The translations under genes were made by a program, and so were the position numbers. From positions 1 to 26,899 of the forward strand of contig JAEYNY010000155.1 in NCBI GenBank assembly GCA_023412275.1: DNA of 26,899 bases. The letters run 5' to 3'. The first letter of the stretch is position 1. Each line of letters starts with the position of its first letter. This DNA comes from Bacillota bacterium. Its GTDB lineage: Bacteria; Bacillota; Clostridia; Acetivibrionales; DSM-1351. The notes under the pieces were generated by a model, which worked only from the letters and a program-made list of their open reading frames with translations, had not been told where the DNA came from and searched no databases. This document shows, in pieces, positions 7,505 to 16,553 of this stretch.

Positions 7505-8692
7505 TCAATCCCTATTTGAGCTGTTATATTGAGAAATAACATAGTTATATTCCTGTAAAATTTGCTCCGTTATTCTATTCCAATTATAAAGCCTATGTAC
7601 GTTTTCCAACGCATTAATACTTATCTGTTTTGCTAAATTATTATCACAAAGCAGTTCAAGGATACAGTCTGCCAGAGAATTGGAATTTCCGCTGTAAAAT
7701 TTCATTCCGTTCACCCTGTGATCCACTATTTCCCTTAACCCTCCGGTATCTGATACCACTACTGGAATGCCTGCAACCATTCCTTCAAGTGCTACAATTC
7801 CAAACGGTTCATAGGTACTTGGAAAAACTGCAATATCTGAACATTTGTATAGCTTTTGTAAAACCTCCTCACCTACAAATCCGGTAAAATAAACTCTGTT
7901 CTGAATTTTAAGATTACGGCTTTGTTCAATTAAACTATTTAAACACGGTCCTTTGCCCGCAATTACAAACTTAACATCATTATAACTTCTTATAATTTTA
8001 GGTATTGCACTTAATAGCACATGCACTCCCTTTTCACTTACAAGTCTTCCCACAAAAAATACTATTTTTTCATTAGGGGCAGCATAATTATTTCTGAATT
8101 CACTATCATATTCTATTTTATCGAATTTATCCAACTCGATCCCATTACTTATTACACTTATTTTATCCTCAGTTATATTAAATATAGATTTAATTTCTTC
8201 TTTCATATATTTACTATTTACTATTAATTTTCTCGATTCTTCAGAAAGCATTACTTCAACATCGTTGATTGCTTTTTGCATATCAGAGTAAATTCCGTTG
8301 TTTCTACCAAATTCTGTTGCATGAATGGTTGAAATCAACGGAATTGAAAAGGAGTTTTTTAAAACTTTTGCTGCATAAGCAACAAGCCAGTCATGTGCAT
8401 GAATAATGTCAAATTTGCTTTCCTGTATAAGCGTTACTGCTGTTTCAAGCATTGAGAAGTTAAGTTGCATAACCCATTCTATAAAGTTTGTTGTAGAAAC
8501 CTCTCTGACATGGACTCTATGTACAGTTACATTATTTTCAATTTCAAAATCCGGGGTACCTTCTTCCCAGCACGTAACAACGTGAACCTGATTACCGCAA
8601 TGGCCTAACTTATGTGCCAAATCATGCACTACTCTTGAAATACCTCCGATTATTCTTGGCGGGTATTCCCATGAAAGCATTAATATTTTCAT
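7505..8692 (-). CDS. GT4-family glycosyltransferase
   Basis: A 395-residue GT-B fold protein. The N-terminal donor-type loop WEYPPRIIGGISR (residues 8-20) resembles glycogen-synthase-like and sucrose-synthase-like GT4 enzymes. The C-terminal half has FVGRLVSEKGV and the retaining EX7E motif with Glu295 and Glu303 (YEPFGIVALEGM). It is cytosolic with no membrane segment. Substrate and product are unknown: an archaeal-type glycogen synthase or a surface-glycan transferase would both fit. ATG at 8692 follows GAGGA (8699-8703). It is first in a probable two-gene transcript with RNase J. Confidence 0.88.
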   Translation of the reverse strand: MKILMLSWEYPPRIIGGISRVVHDLAHKLGHCGNQVHVVTCWEEGTPDFEIENNVTVHRVHVREVSTTNFIEWVMQLNFSMLETAVTLIQESKFDIIHAHDWLVAYAAKVLKNSFSIPLISTIHATEFGRNNGIYSDMQKAINDVEVMLSEESRKLIVNSKYMKEEIKSIFNITEDKISVISNGIELDKFDKIEYDSEFRNNYAAPNEKIVFFVGRLVSEKGVHVLLSAIPKIIRSYNDVKFVIAGKGPCLNSLIEQSRNLKIQNRVYFTGFVGEEVLQKLYKCSDIAVFPSTYEPFGIVALEGMVAGIPVVVSDTGGLREIVDHRVNGMKFYSGNSNSLADCILELLCDNNLAKQISINALENVHRLYNWNRITEQILQEYNYVISQYNSSNRD

Positions 8693-8717
8693 AAATATTC
8701 CTCATTTTCAATGAAGA

Positions 8718-8745
8718 TATATAATGTATATACATAAAATTACAA
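8718..8745 (-). promoter_or_regulatory. Possible promoter of the glycosyltransferase-RNase J operon
   Basis: On the minus strand TTGTAA (complement of 8740-8745), a 16-base spacer and TATATA (8718-8723). The start would be near 8711, about 19 bases before the ATG. The region is so AT-rich that the match could be by chance. Confidence 0.35.
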
Positions 8746-8751
8746 ATAACA

Positions 8752-8776
8752 TATACCATTTTATCATAATGGTATA
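8752..8776. promoter_or_regulatory. Operator-like inverted repeat TATACCATT-N7-AATGGTATA
   Basis: A perfect 9-bp inverted repeat (8752-8760 and 8768-8776) lies just upstream of the possible glycosyltransferase promoter. It is also between that promoter and the divergent sRNA promoter. No gene ends here, so a terminator role is unlikely despite the short T run at 8779-8783. No known regulator motif is recognised. Confidence 0.4.
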
Positions 8777-8831
8777 CCTTTTTCAAAATAAACATTTTAT
8801 GCTATATTTTAAAATTATTCCTAAAAAGTAA

Positions 8832-8860
8832 TTGACACTATATTAGAATAAAACTATAAT
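8832..8860 (+). promoter_or_regulatory. Perfect-consensus sigma-A promoter for a small RNA
   Basis: TTGACA (8832-8837), exactly 17 bases, TATAAT (8855-8860): both boxes and the spacer are ideal. No coding region follows; the next structure is a terminator about 60 bases downstream. Confidence 0.8.
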
Positions 8861-8866
8861 ATTATT

Positions 8867-8955
8867 ACTAATATACACAGTCTCTTTTGTTTTCCCCGGA
8901 CGGATAACAAAGAAGATTACTTAAAAAACAGAAGTTTTATAACTTCTGTTTTTTG
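8867..8955 (+). ncRNA. Candidate small RNA with a CCCC-containing loop
   Basis: The consensus promoter and the terminator define a transcript of roughly 89 bases starting near 8867. It contains no ATG with a ribosome binding site. A first hairpin pairs TCTCTTTTGTT (8881-8891) with AACAAAGAAGA (8906-8916), ten of eleven positions including one G-T, and shows the loop TTCCCCGGACGGAT with CCCC at 8894-8897. A C-rich single-stranded loop is typical of Firmicute sRNAs that bind Shine-Dalgarno sequences, such as RsaE/RoxS, but I do not recognise this as a member of that or any known family. It is convergent with tRNA-Gln. Function is inferred only from architecture. Confidence 0.6.
8923..8955 (+). 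terminator. Intrinsic terminator of the small RNA
   Basis: AACAGAAGTT (8927-8936), loop ttat, AACTTCTGTT (8941-8950), with an A tract before and a T tract (8949-8954) after. The symmetry could let it act in both directions. Confidence 0.88.
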
Positions 8956-8985
8956 TTTATACAGAATAAAGTTATTCTTACACAT

Positions 8986-9031
8986 GAAAAAAGTATTTCA
9001 GTTTGATTAAAAACCAAACTGAAATACTTTT
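8986..9031 (-). terminator. Intrinsic terminator of tRNA-Gln
   Basis: A 17-bp perfect stem between 8989-9005 and 9015-9031 with a 9-base loop, followed on the minus strand by six T (complement of 8987-8992). The first stem base is the final A of the tRNA CCA end, so the terminator directly abuts the mature tRNA. Confidence 0.9.
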
Positions 9032-9104
9032 GGCTGCGGGTCAAGGGCTCGAACCCTGACAAACTGAACCAGAATCAGTCGTGCTACCATTACACAAACC
9101 CGCA
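9031..9104 (-). tRNA. tRNA-Gln (anticodon CTG)
   Basis: Minus-strand acceptor TGCGGGT (complement of 9098-9104) pairs with ACCCGCA (9035-9041), then discriminator G and an encoded CCA (9031-9033). The U1-A72 pair is typical of bacterial tRNA-Gln. The anticodon stem ACTGA/TCAGT closes loop TTCTGGT, with anticodon CTG at 9070-9072, reading CAG. The T arm and D arm also fold normally. It is a single-gene unit with its own promoter and terminator. Confidence 0.96.
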
Positions 9105-9123
9105 TCGCTCATCGACAAGAGGT

Positions 9124-9153
9124 ATTGTAGCACATCCCGAATATTTATGTCAA
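9124..9153 (-). promoter_or_regulatory. Promoter of tRNA-Gln
   Basis: On the minus strand TTGACA (complement of 9148-9153), an 18-base spacer and TACAAT (9124-9129) preceded by TGC, an extended -10. Upstream of the -35, about 9155-9190, are long minus-strand A tracts that could serve as an UP element, as is common for stable RNA promoters. Confidence 0.75.
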
Positions 9154-9302
9154 TACATTTTTCACTATTTTTTTTATTTTTTAAATTGCCAATTTAATAC
9201 ATCATTTCGAGCAAAATATTAACCAAACTTTAACACTAACCTAATCATATTTAAAAACTCTACTCATATAATTATATTAAGCATTTGTAAATTTCCTATT
9301 TT

Positions 9303-9333
9303 AAGGCTTAATAATAACAAGGCCTTTTTTTTT
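9303..9333 (+). terminator. Weak plus-strand terminator at the addA 3' end
   Basis: AAGGC (9303-9307) and GCCTT (9322-9326) form a short stem followed by a run of T on the plus strand (9325-9333). On the minus strand no T run follows, so it is a poor terminator for addA. It may block antisense transcription entering addA. The rest of 9155-9302 is AT-rich and I see no other gene in it. Confidence 0.35.
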
Positions 9334-12300
9334 ACATTTTTACTATATCTCCTGTTGAGAATAAATAAATGTATCTTTCTTTAACCTGCTTTAACGTCAA
9401 CATTTCTAAGGCTCTTGAATAATATGAAATCTGCAGTTTGTACTTTTCCTTCATGGCCTCAATATCACCGTCAGGTACATAATCCGTTTTATAATCAATA
9501 AGAACGATATTATCCTCCTCTTCAAAATAACAGTCAACAACACCCTGAAGAAGTATTTTGTCCTCATAGCCGCTCATTTCGGGCAACTGAGGGTAGATTT
9601 CCTTATAAGGCAATTCGATGTTAAAGGGAACCTCTCTGTGTATCTTACCGGACTCCAGCATTCTATTCCCTACGGCTGAATTAATAAACGCAGATATTTT
9701 CCTGATGTCAATACTTTTTGCCTGAACTTCAGTTAAAAGTTCTTTTTTAACCATCAATTCTATTTGTCCTGCAACATCTTCATTACGAAAATCCATATGC
9801 TGCATTACAAAATGCATGGCGGTTCCCTTCTCTGCAGGACTAAGTCCTTTCTTTTGCTCCAGAAATGCAGGTTTTTTTATGGTAGTGGTTTTGTATTGTT
9901 GCTGACTATTTTCTTCATCGTTATTAAGATTAAAATATCTTTTTAACTCTGTTACTGATATTTTAGATGGTACCTGAGCAAAGTCCCTGTAAGCATATTT
10001 CCAGCCTAAACGGCGATGAATCTCACTAGTATCTTCATCATCACAATTATCCTTTTTCTGAAGCCACTTTAATATGTCTTCTCTGTCCTTAATATCTGTT
10101 TCGAGCTTCTTTGCCACAGCAATATCTGACTGATTGGTAAGTATTATCTTCCAGAATGAGTCATCTGAAATAACAGGGCCGTTATAATCCACACCAATAC
10201 CTGCTGCTTTTCTTAAAATTTCGGAGTCTTTGTGTCTCATAATGGAAGGACATATCCAATCCAGATAATTCTGTGCCTTGAGCATATTATGGGCAGAAAA
10301 CTTTTTAGCGTCGCTCTGTGCTGTACCCAACCATTTTAATGCCGATTTTTCAATATTATTTACCGAGCCGGTAATAACCAGCTTCTCTCTAGCTCTTGTC
10401 ATTGCTACATAGAGTATTCTCATTTCCTCCGACAAGGTTTCTACTCTTATCTTCTGCGCAATTGCCTGTTTGGGAATGGAAGGATACTTTATTCTCTTTT
10501 TATAATCAACAAAATCAGGCCCAAAGCCCAGTTCCTGATGCAGTAAAACACTTTTATACATGTCCTGCATATTGAACTTTTTCCCGCAGCCGCACAAAAA
10601 CACAACTGGGAATTCCAACCCCTTGCTCTTGTGAATACTCATTAGCCTGACAACATTATCATTTTCCCCTAGTACCTTTGCACTTCCCATATCGCCTTTG
10701 TTTGTTTTCAGCTTATCTATAAAACTTATAAAATTAAAAAGTCCGTTGTAGCTTGTATTCTCAAACTGTAAAGCACGTTCAAACAGTATTTTCAGATTGG
10801 CCTGCTTTCTTTCGCCGTCCTGCATTGCTCCTACTATACTGAAATAGCCTGTCTCATCATAGAGCTGCCATATGAGCTTGTGTGTTGACATATAAAGTGA
10901 CATTTTTCTCCATTTTTCAAGCTTTTGTAGAAAATCGTAGGATTTCTTTGAAACCTCAGTATCCTGCTCAGCTATTTCTTTGAGTGCTTCAAATATGGAA
11001 GCATTACGGTTCATAAGGCGTATTTCTGCCAAATCACCTGTACTGAAATTGACTATTGGTGATCTTAATACCGACAGCAACGGAATATCCTGATAAGGAT
11101 TATCGATTATTTGAAGTAATGACAATACTACCTGAACTTCAGGTGTCTTAAAAAACCCGCTTCCTGTATCTGCAAAAACAGGTATATCTGACTTGGCAAG
11201 TTCTTCTGAAAACACCTCTGTCCAATTTCTGGTGGTTCTCAACAGTATTACTATGTCATTAAACCTAACATCCCTGTAATCCCCAAGTTTTTTATCATAT
11301 ACAACAAATTTCTTTCCGTCTGCATCAGGTTGAAATAACTCAATTATTCTGTTTGCAACCATTCTGGCTTCCTTTTGAATATTATCAAGTATTTCCTCTT
11401 CTTCCTGGGAATCTTGTTCGTCTTCCGATTCACTACTTTCCGCTTGCATGCTGTTATCCACTGCTGAGGTTTCTATTAAATGCAGCTCGATAGCCCCTCC
11501 CGCTGCTGTTTTTTCATTTTGGCAGGGAGAAAAGTCTGCTCCGGGGTTCAGTTCTTCTATTTCATTGTAATCAAGTTCTCCAACCTTTTGGGACATTATT
11601 TGCTTGAATATATAGTTGATTCCGTCAACAACATCCTTCCTGCTTCGGAAATTCTTGAACAGCAGAATCTTTCTGTAGCTGCTGCCCTCATCAATTGAGT
11701 AATTATCATATTTTTCAAGAAAAAGTTCAGGTTTTGCCTGTCTGAACCTGTATATGCTTTGTTTTACATCACCCACCATAAATACATTAGGGCTGCCTTT
11801 ATCCTCTTTTGATATCATGCTAATTATAATTTCCTGAACCAAATTGCTGTCCTGATATTCATCCACCAAAATTTCAGTAAATTTCTCCTTGTAATACTGA
11901 GCAATTTTTGTAGGACATATGTTTCCTTCTTCATCAGTTTCAGCCAGTATATTAAGGCAAAAATGTTCAAGGTCGTTGAAATCAACAGAAGCCCTCTGAC
12001 TCTTCTTATGTGAATATCGTCTTCCAAAATCCATAACCAGTTTTGAAACACATTTCAGTATAGGATACATTTCCTTAAGGTCAGAAGCTATTTCATCCGA
12101 CTTCATGAAAAAAACTTCATTTCTAAGTCCGGTAATTACAGTCTTTAACTCGTCCCTTGTTTTCTTTACGCTTTCCTGTACTGTTTTTTCTGCATCCTTA
12201 CCACATCTGGGCAGAGTCTGGAATTCAAAACTATTGATATAATCGTACAGTTTGTCCCATTGCAGCCCGTTTTTACATACTTCTATAAGCCTATTCAGGT

Positions 12301-13078
12301 TATCGTTATCCTCAACAAAGACAGGCAAATATTTTTCCAGACCCGATGCGTATTTGATTTTTTCACATGCTTCATTCATAATATCTCTGAGGCCTTCAAG
12401 CCTCATAAAACTGCTTTCCAGAAGTAGTCTACCCCAGGGTGTTTCTCCAAAGTCGTTGGTACTCTCCAAATTATAACTTTCCACTTGTTGTTCAAGCCAT
12501 TTTTCCGGCCATGGATAACTCTGGACAAAGCTGTAAATGCTCAGAACCATATCCTGAATCTTCTCATCATCTCTGTTGCCTCCATAAGACTCCAACAGAT
12601 CAAAGAAATCTTCATTTTCCTCAACATTTTCGTAAATTTCTTCAAACAACTCACTCAAGGTTTCCGATTTTAATAGTGTAGCTTCCGTCTCGTCAAGTAT
12701 CTTGAAAGCCGGGTCTATTTCAATACTCTGAAAATTGCTTCTTATAACTTCCAGACAAAAGGAATGTATTGTAGTAATGGAAGCCTTGTTCAGAAGTACC
12801 AGTTGTCGTGAAATATTCTTTGAACCTTGATTTTTTTCTATTGCGTCGGATATGGCCGCACCTATTCTTTCTCTCATTTCAGTAGCGGCAGCATTTGTAA
12901 AAGTCACTACCAACAATGAATCTATATTCACGGGGTTTTCTTCATCAGTTATTTTTCTTATTATCCTTTCAACAAGTACGGCGGTCTTGCCTGCACCGGC
13001 TGCCGCAGCCACAAGCAGGTTACAGTCCTTTTGGGTTATGGCAGCGTATTGTTCTTTTGTCCACTTTGTTTCAGACAT
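9332..13078 (-). CDS. addA: ATP-dependent helicase/nuclease subunit A (AddA)
   Basis: A 1248-residue UvrD-type superfamily 1 helicase fused to a RecB-type nuclease, the normal AddA size and layout. It shows a Q motif WTKEQYAAI (6-14), Walker A AAAAGAGKT (24-32), motif II DEYQD (406-410), late helicase motifs such as VRLMSIHKSKGLEF and LYVAMTRAREKL, and the nuclease motif DYKTD (1195-1199). With AddB it resects double-strand breaks up to Chi for RecA-dependent repair. The ATG abuts the addB stop (TAGATG), with AAAGGGG a few bases before, indicating translational coupling. Upstream genes in the transcript are addB and a CPBP protease. Confidence 0.97.
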   Translation of the reverse strand: MSETKWTKEQYAAITQKDCNLLVAAAAGAGKTAVLVERIIRKITDEENPVNIDSLLVVTFTNAAATEMRERIGAAISDAIEKNQGSKNISRQLVLLNKASITTIHSFCLEVIRSNFQSIEIDPAFKILDETEATLLKSETLSELFEEIYENVEENEDFFDLLESYGGNRDDEKIQDMVLSIYSFVQSYPWPEKWLEQQVESYNLESTNDFGETPWGRLLLESSFMRLEGLRDIMNEACEKIKYASGLEKYLPVFVEDNDNLNRLIEVCKNGLQWDKLYDYINSFEFQTLPRCGKDAEKTVQESVKKTRDELKTVITGLRNEVFFMKSDEIASDLKEMYPILKCVSKLVMDFGRRYSHKKSQRASVDFNDLEHFCLNILAETDEEGNICPTKIAQYYKEKFTEILVDEYQDSNLVQEIIISMISKEDKGSPNVFMVGDVKQSIYRFRQAKPELFLEKYDNYSIDEGSSYRKILLFKNFRSRKDVVDGINYIFKQIMSQKVGELDYNEIEELNPGADFSPCQNEKTAAGGAIELHLIETSAVDNSMQAESSESEDEQDSQEEEEILDNIQKEARMVANRIIELFQPDADGKKFVVYDKKLGDYRDVRFNDIVILLRTTRNWTEVFSEELAKSDIPVFADTGSGFFKTPEVQVVLSLLQIIDNPYQDIPLLSVLRSPIVNFSTGDLAEIRLMNRNASIFEALKEIAEQDTEVSKKSYDFLQKLEKWRKMSLYMSTHKLIWQLYDETGYFSIVGAMQDGERKQANLKILFERALQFENTSYNGLFNFISFIDKLKTNKGDMGSAKVLGENDNVVRLMSIHKSKGLEFPVVFLCGCGKKFNMQDMYKSVLLHQELGFGPDFVDYKKRIKYPSIPKQAIAQKIRVETLSEEMRILYVAMTRAREKLVITGSVNNIEKSALKWLGTAQSDAKKFSAHNMLKAQNYLDWICPSIMRHKDSEILRKAAGIGVDYNGPVISDDSFWKIILTNQSDIAVAKKLETDIKDREDILKWLQKKDNCDDEDTSEIHRRLGWKYAYRDFAQVPSKISVTELKRYFNLNNDEENSQQQYKTTTIKKPAFLEQKKGLSPAEKGTAMHFVMQHMDFRNEDVAGQIELMVKKELLTEVQAKSIDIRKISAFINSAVGNRMLESGKIHREVPFNIELPYKEIYPQLPEMSGYEDKILLQGVVDCYFEEEDNIVLIDYKTDYVPDGDIEAMKEKYKLQISYYSRALEMLTLKQVKERYIYLFSTGDIVKM

Positions 13079-16000
13079 CTATTGATCCCCTTTTATGTTA
13101 ATTTCATCCATAAGTTTCCAGATATCTTCATCTTCTCTATCATGGAGCATTCTGAAGTTATTCTCCTTTTGGGTCTGATCAAACTGGCATACTGATGAAT
13201 AGTTACAGTAGCTGCAGGAAGTTAACTTCTTTTTTTTGTACGGACTTATTGGAACATTCCCCTTCATAAGTTCGCTGCACATGTCTTTCAATATCTGTTT
13301 TACGAAGCTTCTTAATACTGTAAATTGTTCTATTGTAGCAGCAGATGATTTACCCAAAACATCTCCTTTATTTATCCTTGCAGGAATAACGATGGAGTTC
13401 CCCTCAATTGTATTGTCCATATATTTAATAAGTTGGACATCAGCAAGGAGCAACCCCTTCATTTTTAGTTTTTTCATTATGGCTGTTTCTATTTCCTCCG
13501 GGGTACTACTGCCCGTTCCCCTTATCATAGGGTCGTCAACCCTGAAATATAGAATTCCTCCCGGCAAGGCTTTTTTGCCGCTCTTTTCGGAGTATTCCCA
13601 TAATGCATCCAAATAGGTAATAAGCTGCATTTGAAGGCCATAATAAACATCACTTAGTTTAAAATCCTTTTCACCGGATTTATAGTCTACTATTCTCAGA
13701 TATGTTCCATTATCAGTACTCAAAGTATCAATTCTGTCAATTCTTCCAACAAGCTTTATCTTTTCACCTGAATCCAATTCAATAACTATAGGTGGATATG
13801 CTCCGCCCTCCCCGAATTCTACCTCATAACCTACCGGTTCAAAACTGCTACGCCGTATATGTTCAGCAATAAGCCATACAGCCCTTGTAACAACTCGTTT
13901 CAGTCTTACAGCCAGAGCTTTAAATCTTTTTGAGCCCCCAAGTATGGTATTTTTCATACTGCCCAAAAGCTCATCTACTATTTTTGAAACCTCATCGCTA
14001 CACCATTGTTTATCAAATTCCCGCCAGGAATAGTTGTTTTCATCCACCATTTTTGAAAATCTTTCAATGACTGCATGCATAAAAGTTCCCACATCCGGTG
14101 GACTCAGCCGGTATATCTTTCTTTCTCTTGCACCCAGACCATATTGTACATAAAATGCAAATGGGCATGAAGTGTACTTTTCCAGTCTTGAAACTGTAAA
14201 GTAAGGATTCTTCCCGTATAGCTCTTGCATTTTTGACTTATCCACAGGGACAGCTATGTTTCTGTATTTCAATGCATTTATCATTGCTTCACACTTTTGC
14301 TTCCATTCTTCTTGACCTGAAAACCATGCAAATAATTCCTTCCACATGTCTGTGGGTTCTATGCCTTCGTTTTTCTGCCTTAGTACTGAGACCAACTGAT
14401 TAAATGCAGGTACAGGTGATGCTATTAAATCAATATTGTTATTGACCCCAGCAGGTTTTAATATATTATTTTTCTCGGTTATATTGGGAAATATCTTTCG
14501 CATCCTTGATATTATTGTGGAAGGACGCATTGTTCTTCCCTCATGGTCGGCAATGGACCAGCTTATTCTCAGAAAGTTTTTTGGCATTGTCAATGTTCTA
14601 TATATAAGGTACAACTCATCAAAAGCTTTTGATCTTGTATCACTGGCCAGCTCAATACCTTTTTTGTTTAGTACATCTCTATCTTTATCAGACAAAACCC
14701 CTTCGCTTATACCGGCGGACGGAAATACTCCGTCATTGGTTCCAAGAATGTACAAAGCCTTTATTTCATGGCTTCTTAGATGCTCGATACTCCCTATCAA
14801 AACCTGGTCAAGAGATGCCGGAATAGATGAAATCTTGTATTCTGCCAGTCCTATTTTGAATACATTGGCAAACTTTTCAATTCCAAAGGTTTCATCTCCC
14901 ATTACTTCTACAACCTGATCAAGAACATCCATAAGTATGTTCCACACCTGCTGATATTCCCCGGCAAGCCTTAATTGTCCACCATGAGTAAAGCTGTCTA
15001 TATAATCACGAATTCTTTCTTCTACACCGATTTCAACCAGATACTCATAAATTCCGGTACAAAAATCTTCCGCTGTTCTTCTTCCTTTTGTCCTGTTTCG
15101 AAAACGCAAAAGAGGCTCTCTCACTTCGTTTCTGGTCATATTCACCTTTAGGAACATTTCATCATTATCAGGATTCTGTTTATCGTCAGTTCTGAATTCA
15201 ATGCTTGTATTCCAGTCTGCCTCCTGAGTCCAACGATTGCCCCTGATGCCGCAGGCCAGAACATAGTTTTCCAGTAGGTCTATCTTTGTATCATCTATTC
15301 CCGTGAGCCCTGATTTGAGATATCTGAACACCGCTTCATAGGACCAATTTTCAGTAAATATCTCAAGCATTGAAAGTACCATCCTAATCAATGGATGATT
15401 TGTTATTTCAGCTTTGGAATCTATAAAACACGGTATGTTGTACTGTTCAAAAATTACCTCTATAAGATTTTCATACCCTGTAAGGTTTCTTGTGGCCACT
15501 GTTATGTCCTTAAACTGCATACCATTGTCACGGCACTGTCTGATTATATCCCTTGCACATTCTTCGATTTCGGCATAAATATTTACTGATTCAAAAAGCT
15601 CTATATCTGTTGTCAACTGCTGATAAGCCCTATAAGGATAGGAAAAGTAATTTGCTTCAAGACTCTGCAGTTCCCTGCTCCCTTTAAATCTAGGAAGGTT
15701 TGCCGTATTCAGGCCCACAGGCGGAAGTACTTTAACACCGCATGATTCCGCAATACTTACAAATTTTTTAATGGATTTTTTTACTGCTGCAAAAACATCC
15801 GTTGAATCTGACTGTGCCTCATCAAAAAGTATATCTGTACACATAGTTATGCAAACATTCTCTGCCTGTTGAATAAGCATAGATATTACATCAAACTCCT
15901 GAGGAGTAAATCCAGCAAAGCCGTCAATCCAAATCTCCGATTTATTATACATTTCTGTAGCTTCCAGTTTTGAAGCCAATAAAGTCAGTTCATCATCCGT

Positions 16001-16528
16001 ATCTCTGTAACGACTCTCCAACATATTGTCAAACTCACTATAAATAAGCTTTATTTCCTTTAGCTTATGTAAAAGATAATTGTCGTCGGTTAGTCCTTCT
16101 AAAACTTCATCAAAGCTTTCAGCCCTTACGTTATATCTTTTTAGCTCGGTTATTAGTGTTGATAGAGTATTTACAAATCCTTTGCAATTGGCAGATTTGT
16201 GAAATATAGTAAATTGCTCTTTAAGTCTCTCAAGAATGCGATATATAATCATACTCTTTCCTGCTGGATGTATATGCGGATAAGTAATTCCACCAACCTC
16301 ATTCATAACCCTGTAGGCCATTCTTCTGAAGCTCAACACCTCAGTATTTAATATTCCCCCTGTACCGAGAACCTTTATCAAGTCACGTTCTGCCTGTAAT
16401 GTATACTGTTCTGGTACAAGCAGAACAAGTTTTTTATTACTATCCTTATTCTGCTTAGTTTTAATCGTATTCAAGCAATGGAAGGATTTTCCCGAACCTG
16501 ACCTTCCATATATAAATTGAAGACTCAT
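13079..16528 (-). CDS. addB: ATP-dependent helicase/nuclease subunit B (AddB)
   Basis: A 1149-residue partner of AddA. It has an N-terminal Walker A GRSGSGKS (8-15) and a C-terminal RecB-like nuclease with VDYKSG (Asp948, Lys950). Four cysteines, 788, 1105, 1108 and 1114, are placed to bind the 4Fe-4S cluster that brackets the AddB nuclease domain; the C-x2-C-x5-C spacing at the end is the family pattern. In B. subtilis AddB this subunit recognises Chi and cuts the 5' strand. The ATG at 16528 follows AAGGAAG. The preceding CPBP gene ends 25 bases upstream, and addA begins immediately after the stop. Confidence 0.97.
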   Translation of the reverse strand: MSLQFIYGRSGSGKSFHCLNTIKTKQNKDSNKKLVLLVPEQYTLQAERDLIKVLGTGGILNTEVLSFRRMAYRVMNEVGGITYPHIHPAGKSMIIYRILERLKEQFTIFHKSANCKGFVNTLSTLITELKRYNVRAESFDEVLEGLTDDNYLLHKLKEIKLIYSEFDNMLESRYRDTDDELTLLASKLEATEMYNKSEIWIDGFAGFTPQEFDVISMLIQQAENVCITMCTDILFDEAQSDSTDVFAAVKKSIKKFVSIAESCGVKVLPPVGLNTANLPRFKGSRELQSLEANYFSYPYRAYQQLTTDIELFESVNIYAEIEECARDIIRQCRDNGMQFKDITVATRNLTGYENLIEVIFEQYNIPCFIDSKAEITNHPLIRMVLSMLEIFTENWSYEAVFRYLKSGLTGIDDTKIDLLENYVLACGIRGNRWTQEADWNTSIEFRTDDKQNPDNDEMFLKVNMTRNEVREPLLRFRNRTKGRRTAEDFCTGIYEYLVEIGVEERIRDYIDSFTHGGQLRLAGEYQQVWNILMDVLDQVVEVMGDETFGIEKFANVFKIGLAEYKISSIPASLDQVLIGSIEHLRSHEIKALYILGTNDGVFPSAGISEGVLSDKDRDVLNKKGIELASDTRSKAFDELYLIYRTLTMPKNFLRISWSIADHEGRTMRPSTIISRMRKIFPNITEKNNILKPAGVNNNIDLIASPVPAFNQLVSVLRQKNEGIEPTDMWKELFAWFSGQEEWKQKCEAMINALKYRNIAVPVDKSKMQELYGKNPYFTVSRLEKYTSCPFAFYVQYGLGARERKIYRLSPPDVGTFMHAVIERFSKMVDENNYSWREFDKQWCSDEVSKIVDELLGSMKNTILGGSKRFKALAVRLKRVVTRAVWLIAEHIRRSSFEPVGYEVEFGEGGAYPPIVIELDSGEKIKLVGRIDRIDTLSTDNGTYLRIVDYKSGEKDFKLSDVYYGLQMQLITYLDALWEYSEKSGKKALPGGILYFRVDDPMIRGTGSSTPEEIETAIMKKLKMKGLLLADVQLIKYMDNTIEGNSIVIPARINKGDVLGKSSAATIEQFTVLRSFVKQILKDMCSELMKGNVPISPYKKKKLTSCSYCNYSSVCQFDQTQKENNFRMLHDREDEDIWKLMDEINIKGDQ

Positions 16529-16553
16529 AGCTTCTTCCTTTTCTTATGTATTA

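Noticed and set aside
9267..9333. A TATAAT followed by a plus-strand terminator, suggesting another tiny RNA
   Set aside because: There is no -35-like hexamer at a usable distance, and the stem is only 5 bp in a very AT-rich stretch.
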